Made by a program: the position numbers and the translations under genes. A stretch of DNA of 64,000 bases from Arion vulgaris (taxonomy: Eukaryota > Mollusca > Gastropoda > Stylommatophora > Arionidae): NCBI GenBank assembly GCA_020796225.1, contig CM036775.1, positions 4,971,393 to 5,035,392 on the forward strand. Reading direction: 5' to 3'. Below, piece by piece: positions 1 through 8,611 of the stretch; the first letter of the stretch is position 1, and every line of letters begins with the position of its first letter. The notes below the pieces were generated by a model, which searched no databases, was not told the DNA's origin, and saw only the letters and a program-made list of their open reading frames with translations.

Positions 1-168
1 ACAAGTAAAAGATCAGGAAACCACTTGTCTAACTGTGTATCGTGTGCATAGCTAACAAAAAGGGGGCACAAGGTTGCCTCGAACCCTGGACTTAGCATGG
101 CTAATGTTTTTAGTAGCAAAGCATATTATCAACTTTGCTATAGATACCTGAGTTTTAATTTATTTTAA
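1..168. other. Unassigned flank
   Basis: No coding frame, RNA gene or recognised repeat is visible here. It is AT-rich and ends where a SINE-B copy begins. Confidence 0.4.
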
Positions 169-338
169 GCCCGCCTGCCCAGTGTGTTCGTAGCGTGCTG
201 GACGACGGGTGACAAGTTCCTGAGTGCGGTTCAATTCTGGGGCTGGCAGAAAAGCCACAGGTTCTCCAGATTTACGGTGTTCATGCAGCGAAGGGTTACG
301 ATGTCCATGGCACCGGAAGAGCTCAAAGCTATCTTCTG
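169..338 (+). mobile_element. SINE-B copy, 3' damaged
   Basis: SINE-B has a tRNA-like head: an A-box-like TTCGTAGCGTGCTGG and a B-box-like GGTTCAATTC, the two internal Pol III promoter elements. The body carries the family motif GGTTACGATGTCCATGG. Other copies are at 18194, 33557, 39631 and 50460 (+) and at 51020 and 52856 (-). This copy lacks the usual poly(A) end and runs into a LINE tail. Confidence 0.7.
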
Positions 339-354
339 ATCATTAAGGCAAAGT

Positions 355-535
355 GAAAGACCATGGAGAAGATGGATTCAGGATGTTACTGATGGTTTGA
401 ACTTGTCGGCTGCAGAGATGGGACATCTGGTCTATGAGAGATAGAGAAATTCTGAAGGCCTGTTTGGATGGCAAAGTTCTGCCTAGGACAAGCTATTTAA
501 TGATGTTGAGAGGAATATAATAATAATATTCTGTT
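355..535 (+). mobile_element. RTE-type LINE, C-terminal/3' tail fragment
   Basis: The + frame from position 361 reads PWRRWIQDVTDGLNLSAAEM, the basic C-terminus found after the reverse transcriptase in RTE/BovB-like LINEs. The frame stops after about 27 codons. The 3' end is an (ATA)n-like run typical of a LINE tail. It is 5'-truncated and dead. Confidence 0.65.
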
Positions 536-561
536 ATTGATAAAATTGAAAATATTGATAG

Positions 562-1057
562 GGGTCTTTGTGGCTAAGTGGTTATGCCCTTGCTTTGCAG
601 TCGAAGGTTCGAATCTGAACCGACTGCTCTGTCCATGAGTGCATTTTTTCCGAGGCCTCTAGGAGTGTTGCTGGTGCTGCCCGTGTGGTGCCAGGGTCCG
701 CAAGAGAAGCAAAGAATAGTACCACTGCGAACTACAAGGCATGTCGTAAGAGGCGGCTAATGTAGCCACAAGGGATGCTACCCTAGTAAATAAAAAGTAT
801 CGCAGAAATCGGATGTGCTGGCCTACTTGTCGGCGCATAACTAGCACAATGTACAATCACTCTTAGGCTCAGATCACATACAAATCACACAGAGTGTTTG
901 ACAGGTGGTCGATATGGAGCGCTCAAGAAGAATAATTTGCCGGAGCTACGAAATTCATGCTTTGTGCAATACTCGGCAGGTGGCGGCCATTTCTGGAGAG
1001 AGACCGAGCCATATGGGGTAAAACCTGACGCAATGAAGTCAATACTTCGACTTTTAA
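562..1057 (+). mobile_element. SINE-A copy, interrupted by SINE-C
   Basis: SINE-A has a tRNA-like head with A box TGGCTAAGTGGTTATG and B box GGTTCGAATC, followed by a roughly 170-bp body with the motifs GCAATACTCGGCAGGTGGCG and GAGCCATATGG. A SINE-C copy splits the body (678-934) with a short duplication, TTGCTGG at 668 and TTGCCGG at 937. The tail is then split by a piggyBac-like element at a TTAA. Comparable copies without these insertions lie at 6066 and 49840. Confidence 0.8.
678..934 (+). mobile_element. SINE-C copy, near full length
   Basis: SINE-C is a roughly 260-bp family that starts near CCCGTGTGGTGCC, carries GCATGTCGTAAGAGGCG and GCAGAAATCGGATGTGCTGG, and ends in (GAA)n. It has about a dozen copies in this window on both strands. 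No clear A/B-box pair is visible, so its RNA ancestor is not obvious. This copy lies inside SINE-A, so it is the younger of the two. Confidence 0.8.
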
Positions 1058-1791
1058 CCCCTTGTTTACCTGAGGTTATAGGTCGAACCGCACAGCGCAT
1101 CCCAAGCATTTTCTGCATTTCTACCAACTTATTTGAAAATTTAATAACTCTGTTATTTTTTTTGAATATTTGTTTGAAATTTTGTATTTTGAAATAAAAT
1201 ATGTATGTGTATGTTTTGATAATAAAATTTGTGTTTGTACTGCTCTATGTACTAGTAGTACTTGCTATTTGCTCAGTACTAGTACTTGCGACAAGGTCAG
1301 TTCTAGAACGCTTGCTTGGACGTAAATCACATTCATGAGTATCACTATTTTAGTCATCATTGTCTCTCACCTGTACAGAATTTTCAGAATCTGAGTGAAC
1401 AGATTCACTTAATGAGAATATATCATCATCTCCGCTATCTTCATCGTTAAATATGTCGTCAGCACCATATGACAACAACGCCAAAGCTTTTTCTGTCATT
1501 GTAATTGTCCTGATAGATTTCCTACACTCCATTTTGCTTGAAAAATTTTGGACAAAGAGATCACTCTTTCAAAGATATAAATAACCTTCGCATCGCGCAA
1601 AAATTGACCAATGACAATGTTTTATATAAGGGAAGATGTCCCAATGCTATAGATAGTCTATTGTAGCAGTGGTTCTCTGTTTACTACACATATTTTGCCG
1701 ATGAGTTTACTACGTGAACGTCTCGTAGTTGGGATACAGCAAACGCCCACCTACTAAGTCACCCTCACGTAATTGGTAACCAAGAGGTTAA
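1054..1791 (-). mobile_element. piggyBac-like element, internally deleted (730 bp)
   Basis: The element occupies 1058-1787 between two TTAA copies (1054-1057 and 1788-1791), the target duplication of piggyBac transposons. The left end, CCCCTTGTTTACC, matches the reverse complement of the right end, CCTCTTGGTTACC. On the minus strand a 60-codon frame (1350-1532) starts MECRKSIRT and is rich in D, E and S. It resembles the acidic N-terminus of piggyBac transposases, and the frame after its stop continues KRSRTDLVASTS. The catalytic core is absent, so this is a non-autonomous deletion derivative. It lies in a TTAA of the SINE-A tail; removing it with one TTAA restores the SINE-A 3' end seen at 6300. 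Confidence 0.7.
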
Positions 1792-1903
1792 ACCCTTTTT
1801 TTTAAAAAATTGATACAAAGTATCCACATTTTGTAAAACAATTTCATTATTTGATATATCTTTGTTACATTTGTTAATTTGTTGTGTTTTTGTTTTATTT
1901 CAG

Positions 1904-1968
1904 TTATTGAGTTAAAATCTGAGGACAGGACCAAATTTTTTGATGCCTTAATCAACATTTTACAGTAA
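1904..1968 (+). CDS. Candidate terminal coding exon of an unidentified gene
   Basis: A T-rich tract ending TTTTATTTCAG precedes position 1904. The sequence then reads in one frame, after a two-base partial codon, IELKSEDRTKFFDALINILQ and TAA. A strong acceptor followed by a 20-residue amphipathic C-terminus is what a last exon looks like. I do not recognise the protein. No upstream partner exon is visible to the left, and no AATAAA follows before LINE sequence begins near 2020. It could be a fortuitous frame. Confidence 0.35.
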
Positions 1969-2019
1969 TACCATTTGACATAACAGAAATACCGCAGTGA
2001 AAAACACTATTTATGAAGC

Positions 2020-2330
2020 TCTCAGGCACTGGAAAGAGTCCGAGAATTATGAGTTAGGTTTGGATACACCAGACAGTATCGTCTTAGTGGTAGAGAGAGA
2101 AGGTATACTAATCAACTTCTCATGGGTACGGTGAGCAAATGGACTTTGGTATGGCTGCTGCAGCGGAGGACAGAGCGCACATGGGAATGCCCAATCTGCC
2201 ATGATGTTGATTGCACATTATTAATGAAATGCACACAAAAGACCATTCTAGAAATCGATTCAAATCCTGATGCAAAATAAGATTAGAGAAAAGAAGGAAG
2301 GTAACTGGATATACAGAAGAAATTCGTCCA
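2020..2330 (+). mobile_element. LINE-R3 C-terminus and 3' tail
   Basis: A broken + frame reads RRYTNQLLMGTVSKWT and then RTERTWECPICHDVD, the end of an RNase H-containing LINE ORF with a CPxC motif. Parallel copies are at 34063 (-), 42575 (-) and 51275 (+). The distal part (CCATTCTAGAAATC, TAAGATTAGAG) is shared with other LINE tails in the window. Stops and frameshifts make it non-coding. Confidence 0.65.
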
Positions 2331-2575
2331 GTGGTTTACCGGATCCAAATTTGGGGTGTAAAGAATAGAACCACTGTTACCTGCCACGCATGTCGTAAGA
2401 GGCGACTAAGGAGGTTTGGCTGAAATCGATGCACATGTCCTAAACGGTAGAAGTCTATGCGTTTAGGGCCTACCAAACCAATGTGCAACGTATACATGTT
2501 CTTGGCAAAAATCATATCACAGAGAGTGATTAAAATTGGTTGTAAAGAACAAACGCGAAGAAGAAGACAGAAGAA
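2331..2575 (+). mobile_element. SINE-C2 copy, full length
   Basis: SINE-C2 is a 250-bp family that begins near CGCCCGAGTGGTTACCGGG, carries CCAAATTTGGGGTGTAAAG and TTAGGGCCTACCAAACCA, and ends AACGCGAAGAAGAAG. Part of its head (GAATAGAACCACTG, GCATGTCGTAAGAGGCGACT) and its (GAA)n tail are shared with SINE-C, so the two families are related. Confidence 0.8.
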
Positions 2576-2606
2576 ATTATCATTTTATATAACAATCACG
2601 TTAGAC

Positions 2607-2740
2607 TAACTTTTTGTAGACCAAACCAGGCTTTGGTTTGGACGCCTTTTTAACCAGGTGCCACACTAAAAGTCGTTTTTTATTCTAAAAACAAATGGCT
2701 TGTAAAAACGTAGCTTTTGTCCTGGTCCACTAAGAGTTAA
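2607..2740 (-). mobile_element. TTAA-MITE copy
   Basis: This is a roughly 135-bp non-coding element whose right end is GTCCACTAAGAGTTAA and whose left end is an inverted, degenerate partner (CTAACTTTTTGTAGACC). The family has five copies here (also 7590, 22825, 25939 and 33899). The TTAA target and terminal inverted repeats fit piggyBac-type mobilisation. Confidence 0.6.
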
Positions 2741-2745
2741 TGAAG

Positions 2746-2999
2746 TCTTCTATGAATGCTCCATATCGACCACCTGTCAACCACTCTGTGTGATTTGTAT
2801 GTGATCTGAGCTTAAGAGCGATTGTACGTTGTGCCAGTTATGCGTCTACAAGTAGGTCATCACATTCAATTTATGCTACACTTTTATTTACTAGGTATCA
2901 TCCCTAGTGCCTATATTAATCGCCTCTTACGACATGCATTGTAGGTCGCAGTGGTACTATTCTTTGCTTCCCTTGCGGCCCCTGGCACCATACGGCCGA
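2746..2999 (-). mobile_element. SINE-C copy
   Basis: This is a near complete reverse-strand SINE-C. It reads (reverse complement) from the GTATGGTGCC head through GTCGTAAGAGGCG to GGTCGATATGGAGC. It abuts the TTAA-MITE on the left and an RTE fragment on the right. Confidence 0.75.
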
Positions 3000-3345
3000 G
3001 TTAATGAAGTAATGAGAGAAAAACTTTCCAAGTAAGGTACATCATCATCATGTGCACTGTTGACTGGCGTAGGCGATCGTGAATCCCCACAAACGTCTGT
3101 CCGTAGTGTTTCCTGTCAATCCAGATATTGACATTCTTTTGTGCCATGAGGTCAGACTGTTCAAGATTTTTATCTCTCTCTTTCTTCCTCTGTCTCATCT
3201 ACCATTGATTTTATCGGTTGTCACAATGTGTTCTAAAACTTCCCTTTCTCATCACGTTTGAAAAATGATGACTATCTCTTTCTTATATTGATGATAAGCT
3301 TTCTCTGTGTCTTGATTTCGTTCAACACATCAATACCTCTGAAGT
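3000..3345 (-). mobile_element. RTE-like LINE 3' fragment
   Basis: The minus frame reads VNIWIDRKHYGQTFVGIHDR followed by LRQSTVHMMM, the end of an RTE-like LINE ORF. The same ending occurs at 33260-33520 (+). It is truncated at the 5' side. Confidence 0.6.
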
Positions 3346-3361
3346 CGGAATAAGGCTCATC

Positions 3362-3655
3362 TCAATGGCGAGGGACACTGGTGATAAGAAAAGCAAGCTT
3401 TTGCACAAAAATCAGTCAGGGGTGACATTAGGCTCGCAAATTCAACCTCGTGAATCCCACTCGCTGACCAGATTGAAAGAGATGGGTGTCAATATTGGTG
3501 CAGCCCGAAAAGAACGACATACTAAATATGCAAAGAGATCGATTAATCAACATCGAACTGGTGTGTTGGGTCGCTGACGATTGGATTTAGGAGATCGGAG
3601 CACCTATGGACATGTCCGAGTGCTATGATGATAGTCCTCATATAACTGATTTCAC
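3362..3655 (+). mobile_element. LINE-R2 fragment (RNase H C-terminal part)
   Basis: The 70-codon frame contains SHSLTRLKEMGVNIGAARKE and INQHRTGVLGR, which recur almost unchanged at 13641-13853 (-) and 32880-33020 (+). In LINE-R2 these follow the RNase H domain. The remaining CPECYDDS-like end is frameshifted here. Confidence 0.65.
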
Positions 3656-3674
3656 AGCGGCGTATGAAAAATAC

Positions 3675-3800
3675 ACATCAGTCATTTTAACAATCTATGG
3701 GATGCTTAGAGTTCTCCTGTAAAACCACATCTCTGTGGTCTCCAGAGATATTGCTGTTTATTTATTGTCCATGGCTCGCATCCATATGTCAGCACTGAAG
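3675..3800 (-). mobile_element. RTE-like LINE fragment
   Basis: The minus strand carries the ETWTMNK...EMWFYRR-type segment (TGTAAAACCACATCTCTGTG, GTCCATGGCTCGCATCC), with no open frame of any length. The same piece is at 8250 (+), 24360 (-) and 58210 (-). Confidence 0.55.
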
Positions 3801-3810
3801 AACTCTTGAC

Positions 3811-4066
3811 TTCTTCTCTTTTAACACCTCATATCGACCACTTGTTAACCACTCTGTGATTTTTTAATGATCCGAGCCTAAGAGCGATTGTACATTGTGC
3901 CAGTTATGAGCCTACAAGTAGGGGTCAGCACATCTGATTTCTACGATGTTTTTTATTTACTAGGGTAGCTTGCCTAAGCCCCTACCTCAGTCACCTCTTA
4001 TGACATGCCTTGTTGGTCATAGTGTTACTATCTTACTCCCTTGGGAGCCCCGGCAACACACGGGCA
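3811..4066 (-). mobile_element. SINE-C copy
   Basis: A full-length but diverged SINE-C on the reverse strand, with recognisable head, middle (GTGACTGAGGTAGGGGC on the minus strand) and GAAG-rich tail. Confidence 0.7.
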
Positions 4067-4074
4067 ATATTCCT

Positions 4075-4250
4075 AATGAAACGTAGTTATGACATTTGTC
4101 TCTAACACCATATCAGTTTTCTTGTCAGTTTTCATGTCAGTTTTTACATCAGTCAATCAGTTTTTCATGTCAGTTTTCCCATTATAGTTTCTGTAACCAT
4201 TATGATAGATTTGGGTTAGAAGCCCTGGGAGTAATATTGTTCAATAGAAC
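4075..4250. repeat. Low-copy repeat shared with 29800-29945
   Basis: The block holds several CAGTTTTC/TCAGTTTT iterations and is found inverted at 29800-29945, in both cases beside a SINE-C copy. It has no coding capacity. Confidence 0.45.
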
Positions 4251-4406
4251 GCATGTGTGTTGCCGGGGTCCGCAAGGAGAATCGCTCTTAAGCTTAGATG
4301 ACAAAGAGAGGTTTAACAAGTTGTCGATGTGTAGCGTTTGAAGAAGAAGCTGAGATCACAAAGAGTGGTTTAACAAATGGTCGATGTGGAGCATTTGAAG
4401 AAGTTC
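4251..4406 (+). mobile_element. SINE-C derivative with duplicated tail
   Basis: The SINE-C head GTTGCCGGGGTCCGCAAGG is joined directly to the tail region, so the central part is deleted. The tail then occurs twice (TCGATGTGTAGCGTTTGAAG and TCGATGTGGAGCATTTGAAG). Confidence 0.6.
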
Positions 4407-4439
4407 ACTAGGACATAAACTTGCACAGTTTGATTCTTA

Positions 4440-4790
4440 ATAAGATTTTAGGAAAATAGAACCTCACTTTATGGTACCACATCTATTGAATCATACTTTA
4501 TTGTGTGGTATCGGATCTGACTCATTGCCCATGCAATCGGATATTCTATGTTTATTGTATTATATATATACTTCGTAATTTATTGGGAGTTTTAGGAATT
4601 GGACAGATTACTCTGCTTGCTTCTTTTATATATTTGTTTTTCCTGAATAGGATGTTTGTTGCATTGTTTTGAAGTTTACATTGACAACTGCATATTTCAG
4701 CTCACATGTGACACAGGTCACAACCATCCGATCATGTTCATCTGATCAAGTCGATTTGCTCTAGAGAATCGTTTTATATCTTTATATGGT
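4440..4790. repeat. Repeat J
   Basis: This block (GCATTGTTTTGAAGTTTACA, GGACAGATTACTCTGCTTGC) recurs inverted at 29040-29287 plus 29545-29600. The second copy is interrupted by a mariner-like MITE. No coding sequence is recognised. Confidence 0.5.
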
Positions 4791-5101
4791 ACCTTGTGAC
4801 CTCATGGACTCAACGCAGTACATTCCTATGCTTCTTAGTACTTTCTCTTCTCTTGCTCCATATTTTATATGTTAATTGTATATAGGTTGTATATATATAT
4901 TTGATTTGTATCGTTTATCTTATCTTAACTACATTTGCCGTGAAACGTCGTGGGAAGAGTTAGTTTTCTATCTTGTGCCTGGTGTGTTGCGCTTGACGTT
5001 GTCAGTCCTTGCTTTCGTAGGGACTCTGAGATGTTATCTATCCATCGTGTTCTTGGCCTGCCTCGTGCTCTGCGCCCTGAATGTCAATTATTATAGACAC
5101 G
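4790..5101 (-). repeat. Repeat shared with 40200-40560, possibly Penelope-like
   Basis: GGTACCTTGTGACCTCATGG and CTTCTTAGTACTTTCTCTTC are the inverse of sequence at 40370-40530, which follows the hammerhead-like core at 40098. It is probably part of the same element type. No reverse transcriptase or GIY-YIG frame is visible. Confidence 0.35.
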
Positions 5102-5367
5102 TGATGGTAGTCTTCTTCTTGCGTCGTTCTTACTGCCAATTTTAATCACTCTTGTGATATGTTTGATCTTTTCCAAGAACGTGATACATTGCACATTGGT
5201 TTGTTAGGCCCTAAACGCATAGACTTCTACACGTTTAGGACATGTGCATCCGATTTCAGCCAAACCTCCTTAGTCGCCTCTTACTACATGCGTGGCAGGT
5301 AACCGTGGTTCTATTCTTTACACCCCAAATTTGGGCCCCGGTATCCACTCGGGCGACATGATGGTAG
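5102..5367 (-). mobile_element. SINE-C2 copy with 9-bp target-site duplication
   Basis: A reverse-strand SINE-C2 is bounded by TGATGGTAG at 5102-5110 and again at 5359-5367. A perfect duplication with the (GAA)n tail at one end is the signature of LINE-mediated retroposition. Confidence 0.82.
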
Positions 5368-6065
5368 TAAATGTGGTTCCATTCTCATTAGATGGCGAAC
5401 CACTTGATTCTTTGCTTCTCGATGTACTGTATGCATGGTATAGTACCAATGATGCTTCTGATCGTTGTATTGTTTATCTTCTTTTTTTCCACTTCTAGTT
5501 TTTTGCATTTATTCATATTCTCTGTGTTAATTGTATATATGTTTTATATATATATATATATTTGATTTTTATTGTTTAACTTCTTTGTTTCCACTTCTAG
5601 TTTTTGCATTTATTTCGTTATTTGTTTTTAGTCACATATTTTTATGTTAGGCCGTTAGGAACATATTGTTTGACTCTATATGTTGTGTGTGATAGATGAA
5701 ATTCTTCACCTCTCTTGTAACCTTTGCTTCATAAAAGCCTTTTGTCATTGTTTTTGTATTTTGTAAAACTACAGTACCTTGGTTTTAAGCGTTTTGCCAT
5801 TGCTTCATAGTTTTACTGCAGTCTTCCCCTATATCGATAATATTTCAGCTCAACAAATCAGCTTTCAGAACAGTATTTTTAGACAGAATTTGCTGTCAAC
5901 CTTTATTGTTTCTGTCCTGAATTGCAGTTGTTCACCCTTAGGGAGGCTTAGGTCCGCAACCAAGGCCATTTTTCGAGATCTCTTCACTCTCTCGCATAAC
6001 ATCTCTAACTTCAGCCTTCAGGTATTCCTTGGTTTTCTTCCCTTACCTCTATTACCTTCTGTGTA
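5368..6065. other. AT-rich repeat-derived stretch
   Basis: Includes two near copies of a TCCACTTCTAGTTTTTGCAT segment, (TA)n near 5546-5563, and a degenerate copy of the hammerhead-like repeat at about 5725-5790 (-). The 95-codon + frame at 5779 has no recognisable domain. Confidence 0.4.
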
Positions 6066-6309
6066 GGGTCTCTGTGGCTGAGTGGTTAAGCCCTTTGCCT
6101 TGTGAGTCGAAGGTCATGGGTTCAATTCCGGACCACAGCCTTCTGTTAACGAGTGCAGTTTTTTCCAGAGACCCTAGGATTGTTGCAGGAGCTACGGAGT
6201 TCGTGCTTTGTGCAATACTCTCGGCAGGTGGCGTGCCATTTCACGGAGAGGACCGAGCCATATGGTGTTAAAACCGGTGCAATGAAGTCAATCCTTCGGC
6301 TTTAAAACC
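6066..6309 (+). mobile_element. SINE-A copy, full length and uninterrupted
   Basis: A reference copy for the family: A box TGGCTGAGTGGTTAAGCCC, B box GGTTCAATTCC, then GCAATACTCTCGGCAGGTGG and the tail CTTCGGCTTTAAAACCC. The tRNA-like part covers about the first 75 bases. Confidence 0.8.
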
Positions 6310-6461
6310 CTTTAACAACCTTCTGGGTTGGTGAGAGAAAGTGAGTCAGCAGCCTGATGTCATCGGGTTGCTTCATGAATCCTGCCTTGCTCTTCGGGTG
6401 GCAAGCTATGAACTTCATTGGTTGTAGTTTCTGTATCAATCTAGTACCTAGCCGCATGCTC

Positions 6462-6556
6462 ACCCTCCTTAGTCGCCTCTTGCGACATGCATGATAGGTA
6501 ACAGTGGTTCTATTCTTTACACACCTAATTTGGGCCCCCGATAGCCACTAGGGAGA
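6462..6556 (-). mobile_element. SINE-C2 head fragment
   Basis: Only the 5' 95 bases of SINE-C2 are present (reverse complement of the GGGGGCCCAAATTAGG to GTCGCAAGAGGCGACTAAGG part). Confidence 0.65.
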
Positions 6557-6559
6557 CTT

Positions 6560-6725
6560 GCTGTTCTTAATTGTGCATAACTGTTTGAAATATAAATTTG
6601 TATTCATTGTGTTAATGCTTTGAGATGAGACCAAACATGGAGTAATGTCCCATTTCTTTGTTGATTTGTTGATAAATAAAACATGTACATATAAATCTCT
6701 GACGTTTCATACAAAAAGTGTTGCA
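6560..6725. repeat. Repeat K
   Basis: This block (GCTTTGAGATGAGACCAAAC, AATAAAACATGTACATATAA) occurs inverted at 28180-28385 with few differences. It has no coding content. Confidence 0.5.
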
Positions 6726-6734
6726 TATATTCTA

Positions 6735-7100
6735 TTATATCATTCTTCTTCTTTGTCATCACACTGCTACTGGGTTGTTGCCCAGTGTCATGTTTTTCTG
6801 TTTTGTCTTGCACTGTTCTGGTGGCTTGGGTGATTGTTATTTTTGCTCTTTGACAAGATTCTGCTATGCCATCTAACCATCTTTTCCATGGTTTTCCTTT
6901 CTCCTCCTTTCCCGATGTTCTGTTGTTGAAGACTCTGTATACTGTGGAGTTTGGATGCATTCTTATTAAGTGGCCAAACCACTTTATTCTTTGTTTCTCA
7001 ATGTAATTCAAACAAGGTACTGTGCCAACTTTCTTTTTTATACTGATGTTGGTAACTTTTCCAAGATCATTGTCCATTAAAATTTGTGTTCTAAAAATCA
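6735..7100 (-). mobile_element. RTE-like LINE C-terminal region
   Basis: A 188-codon minus frame contains KVGTVPCLNYIEKQRIKWFG and HLIRMHPNSTVYRVFNNR, then KGKPWKRWLDGIAESCQR. This is the basic region after the RT domain. The same KITITQATRTAQDK end is at 17205-17335 (-). The catalytic RT motifs are missing, so this is a 5'-truncated copy. Confidence 0.7.
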
Positions 7101-7129
7101 GTGTGTAAAAAGTGCGGTGATGTCTATTT

Positions 7130-7265
7130 TTACCGTTCATTAAAATCCACACCAATAAATTTACTTCCAAACTGCAGACAGCAGAGTTTGAACCAGTTAC
7201 ACTTGAGCTGTGGGGAGCTCACTACTGCTTAAGCTACAGATGCCTACTTAGTATGTGCATACTAA
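7130..7265 (-). mobile_element. SINE-D copy
   Basis: The reverse complement reads CATCTGTAGCTTAAGCAGTA (A-box region) and GGTTCAAACTC (B box), a tRNA-like head. The family recurs at 34545, 56036 and 60790, all on the minus strand. Confidence 0.6.
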
Positions 7266-7329
7266 TAGTTCAAGAAGAAGATGGACTATATTGCTTCTTT
7301 CACAAACACGAAAGAACAGAACATCAGCC

Positions 7330-7589
7330 ATTTTATATGAGTGCATTTCAACTTGACAATGTATTGTAAGCATTAGCAGTAAAAAATATAATCGTGTACA
7401 TTAATATCAGAAACTGGTAATAACAAATGTATAGCATAAACATCGCATGACGACATCTGAAAGTAACATACATGTACCAGTACCATTTTGATGGTAATGA
7501 AAAAGTGAAGGGTCTGATCAAATGGATTAGAGCGCTGGCCTCCAAAAAATCTATAACCTGAACAGATTTGGGGAGACTGCACTAGCCAT
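7330..7589 (-). repeat. Repeat L, with tRNA-like segment; inverted duplicate of 26083-26560
   Basis: Contains ATGGATTAGAGCGCTGGC and sequence matching 26083-26560 in reverse. At 26163-26220 the minus strand shows a GGTTCAATCCC box after the same A-box-like segment, so the repeat probably includes a tRNA-derived head. Confidence 0.55.
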
Positions 7590-7729
7590 TGCTCCTTGTG
7601 GACCAAACGCCAAATTACGTGGCTTTGGGTTGATGCTTTTTACCAGGAGCCACACTAAAAGGTGTTATTAATTCTAAAAATAAATGGCTTATAAAAACAT
7701 GACTTTTGCCCTGGTCCACTAAGAGTTAA
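7590..7729 (-). mobile_element. TTAA-MITE copy
   Basis: Ends CTCCTTGTGGACCAAA and GGTCCACTAAGAGTTAA form the inverted termini. The copy at 25939 lies in the matching place of the inverted duplicate, so both descend from one insertion. Confidence 0.65.
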
Positions 7730-7814
7730 ATTTCTCAGGCCTATGCCCCCATCCCCGTCCAACACTGCTCTAAAAGTGGTAAAACAGGCAGTAAAGACAG
7801 TTTATAAAACTTAA

Positions 7815-8120
7815 TTAAAACAGAGAATATGGAGATAATGCTGAGCTTACTCTGAGAAAATAAAACCAAGAATATGGAGATAATGCTGAGAAAATAAAAC
7901 AGAGAATATGGAGATAATGCTGAGCTTACTCTGAGAAAAAATGATCAAAGAATCACAAAGCATGCATTAAAGTTGGAGCCATATGGTACGAGAAAGAATG
8001 GACACGCTAGGGAAACTTTGAAACAAATTTTACTGAGAGAGAGAGAGAACTTGACAATGTAGGTCAGTCATGTAGCTCCTGCAAAGGATGCCACATGCCG
8101 AACACAGTGGAGAAATGTTT
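7815..8120 (+). mobile_element. LINE 3' fragment with small tandem repeat
   Basis: A GAATATGGAGATAATGCTGAG unit is repeated three times (7826-7925). A LINE-P-like tail follows (GGACACGCTAGGGAAACTTT). The inverse of this block is at 24620-24850. Confidence 0.5.
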
Positions 8121-8450
8121 GATTGATCTACAAGAAACCAGATGGTAGATCAGAAATAAAGAGCAGAATAGGACAGGCCAAAATATCGCTGCAGAAAATG
8201 AGGATTATATGCAACAAGTCATTGTCAATTGAAATCACAATGAGAGTTATACAGTGCTACATAGAACCAATACTGACATACGGATGCGAGTCATGGACAA
8301 TAAACACACAGATCGAAAATCTCTGAGGGCCACAGAGATGTGGTTTTACAGAAGAATGATGAGAATCCCGTGCACTGTTAAAATGACTAATGTGGACATG
8401 TTGAATGAGGTCAAGACACAGAGTAAGCGTATCATCAATATAAGAAAGAG
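8120..8450 (+). mobile_element. RTE-like LINE fragment
   Basis: Overlapping + frames encode KSRIGQAKISLQKM, then YIEPILTYGCESWT and EMWFYRRMMRIPCTVKMTN. This is the conserved post-RT block of RTE-like LINEs. A closely related copy is at 24240-24600 (-). Frameshifts break the protein. Confidence 0.7.
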
Positions 8451-8454
8451 GCAG

Positions 8455-8565
8455 TGTGCTGGCCTACTTGTAGGTGTATATCTGGTAGAACGTACACTTT
8501 CTCAGGCTCAGATCACATTCAAATTACACAGAGTGGTTAACAGGGAATAGTTGTGGAGCTTTGAG
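8455..8565 (+). mobile_element. SINE-C 3' fragment
   Basis: Only the distal half of SINE-C (GTGCTGGCCTACTTGTAGG to the GAGGAAG end) is present. It directly precedes the 36-bp minisatellite. Confidence 0.6.
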
Positions 8566-8611
8566 GAAGGAAACTTACTGACTAGATAAACCATAGCAAC
8601 ATCAATTTCTT

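Noticed and set aside
6066..6140. Functional tRNA gene in the SINE-A head
   Set aside because: A and B boxes exist, but the acceptor and anticodon stems do not pair and the same unit recurs with a SINE body.
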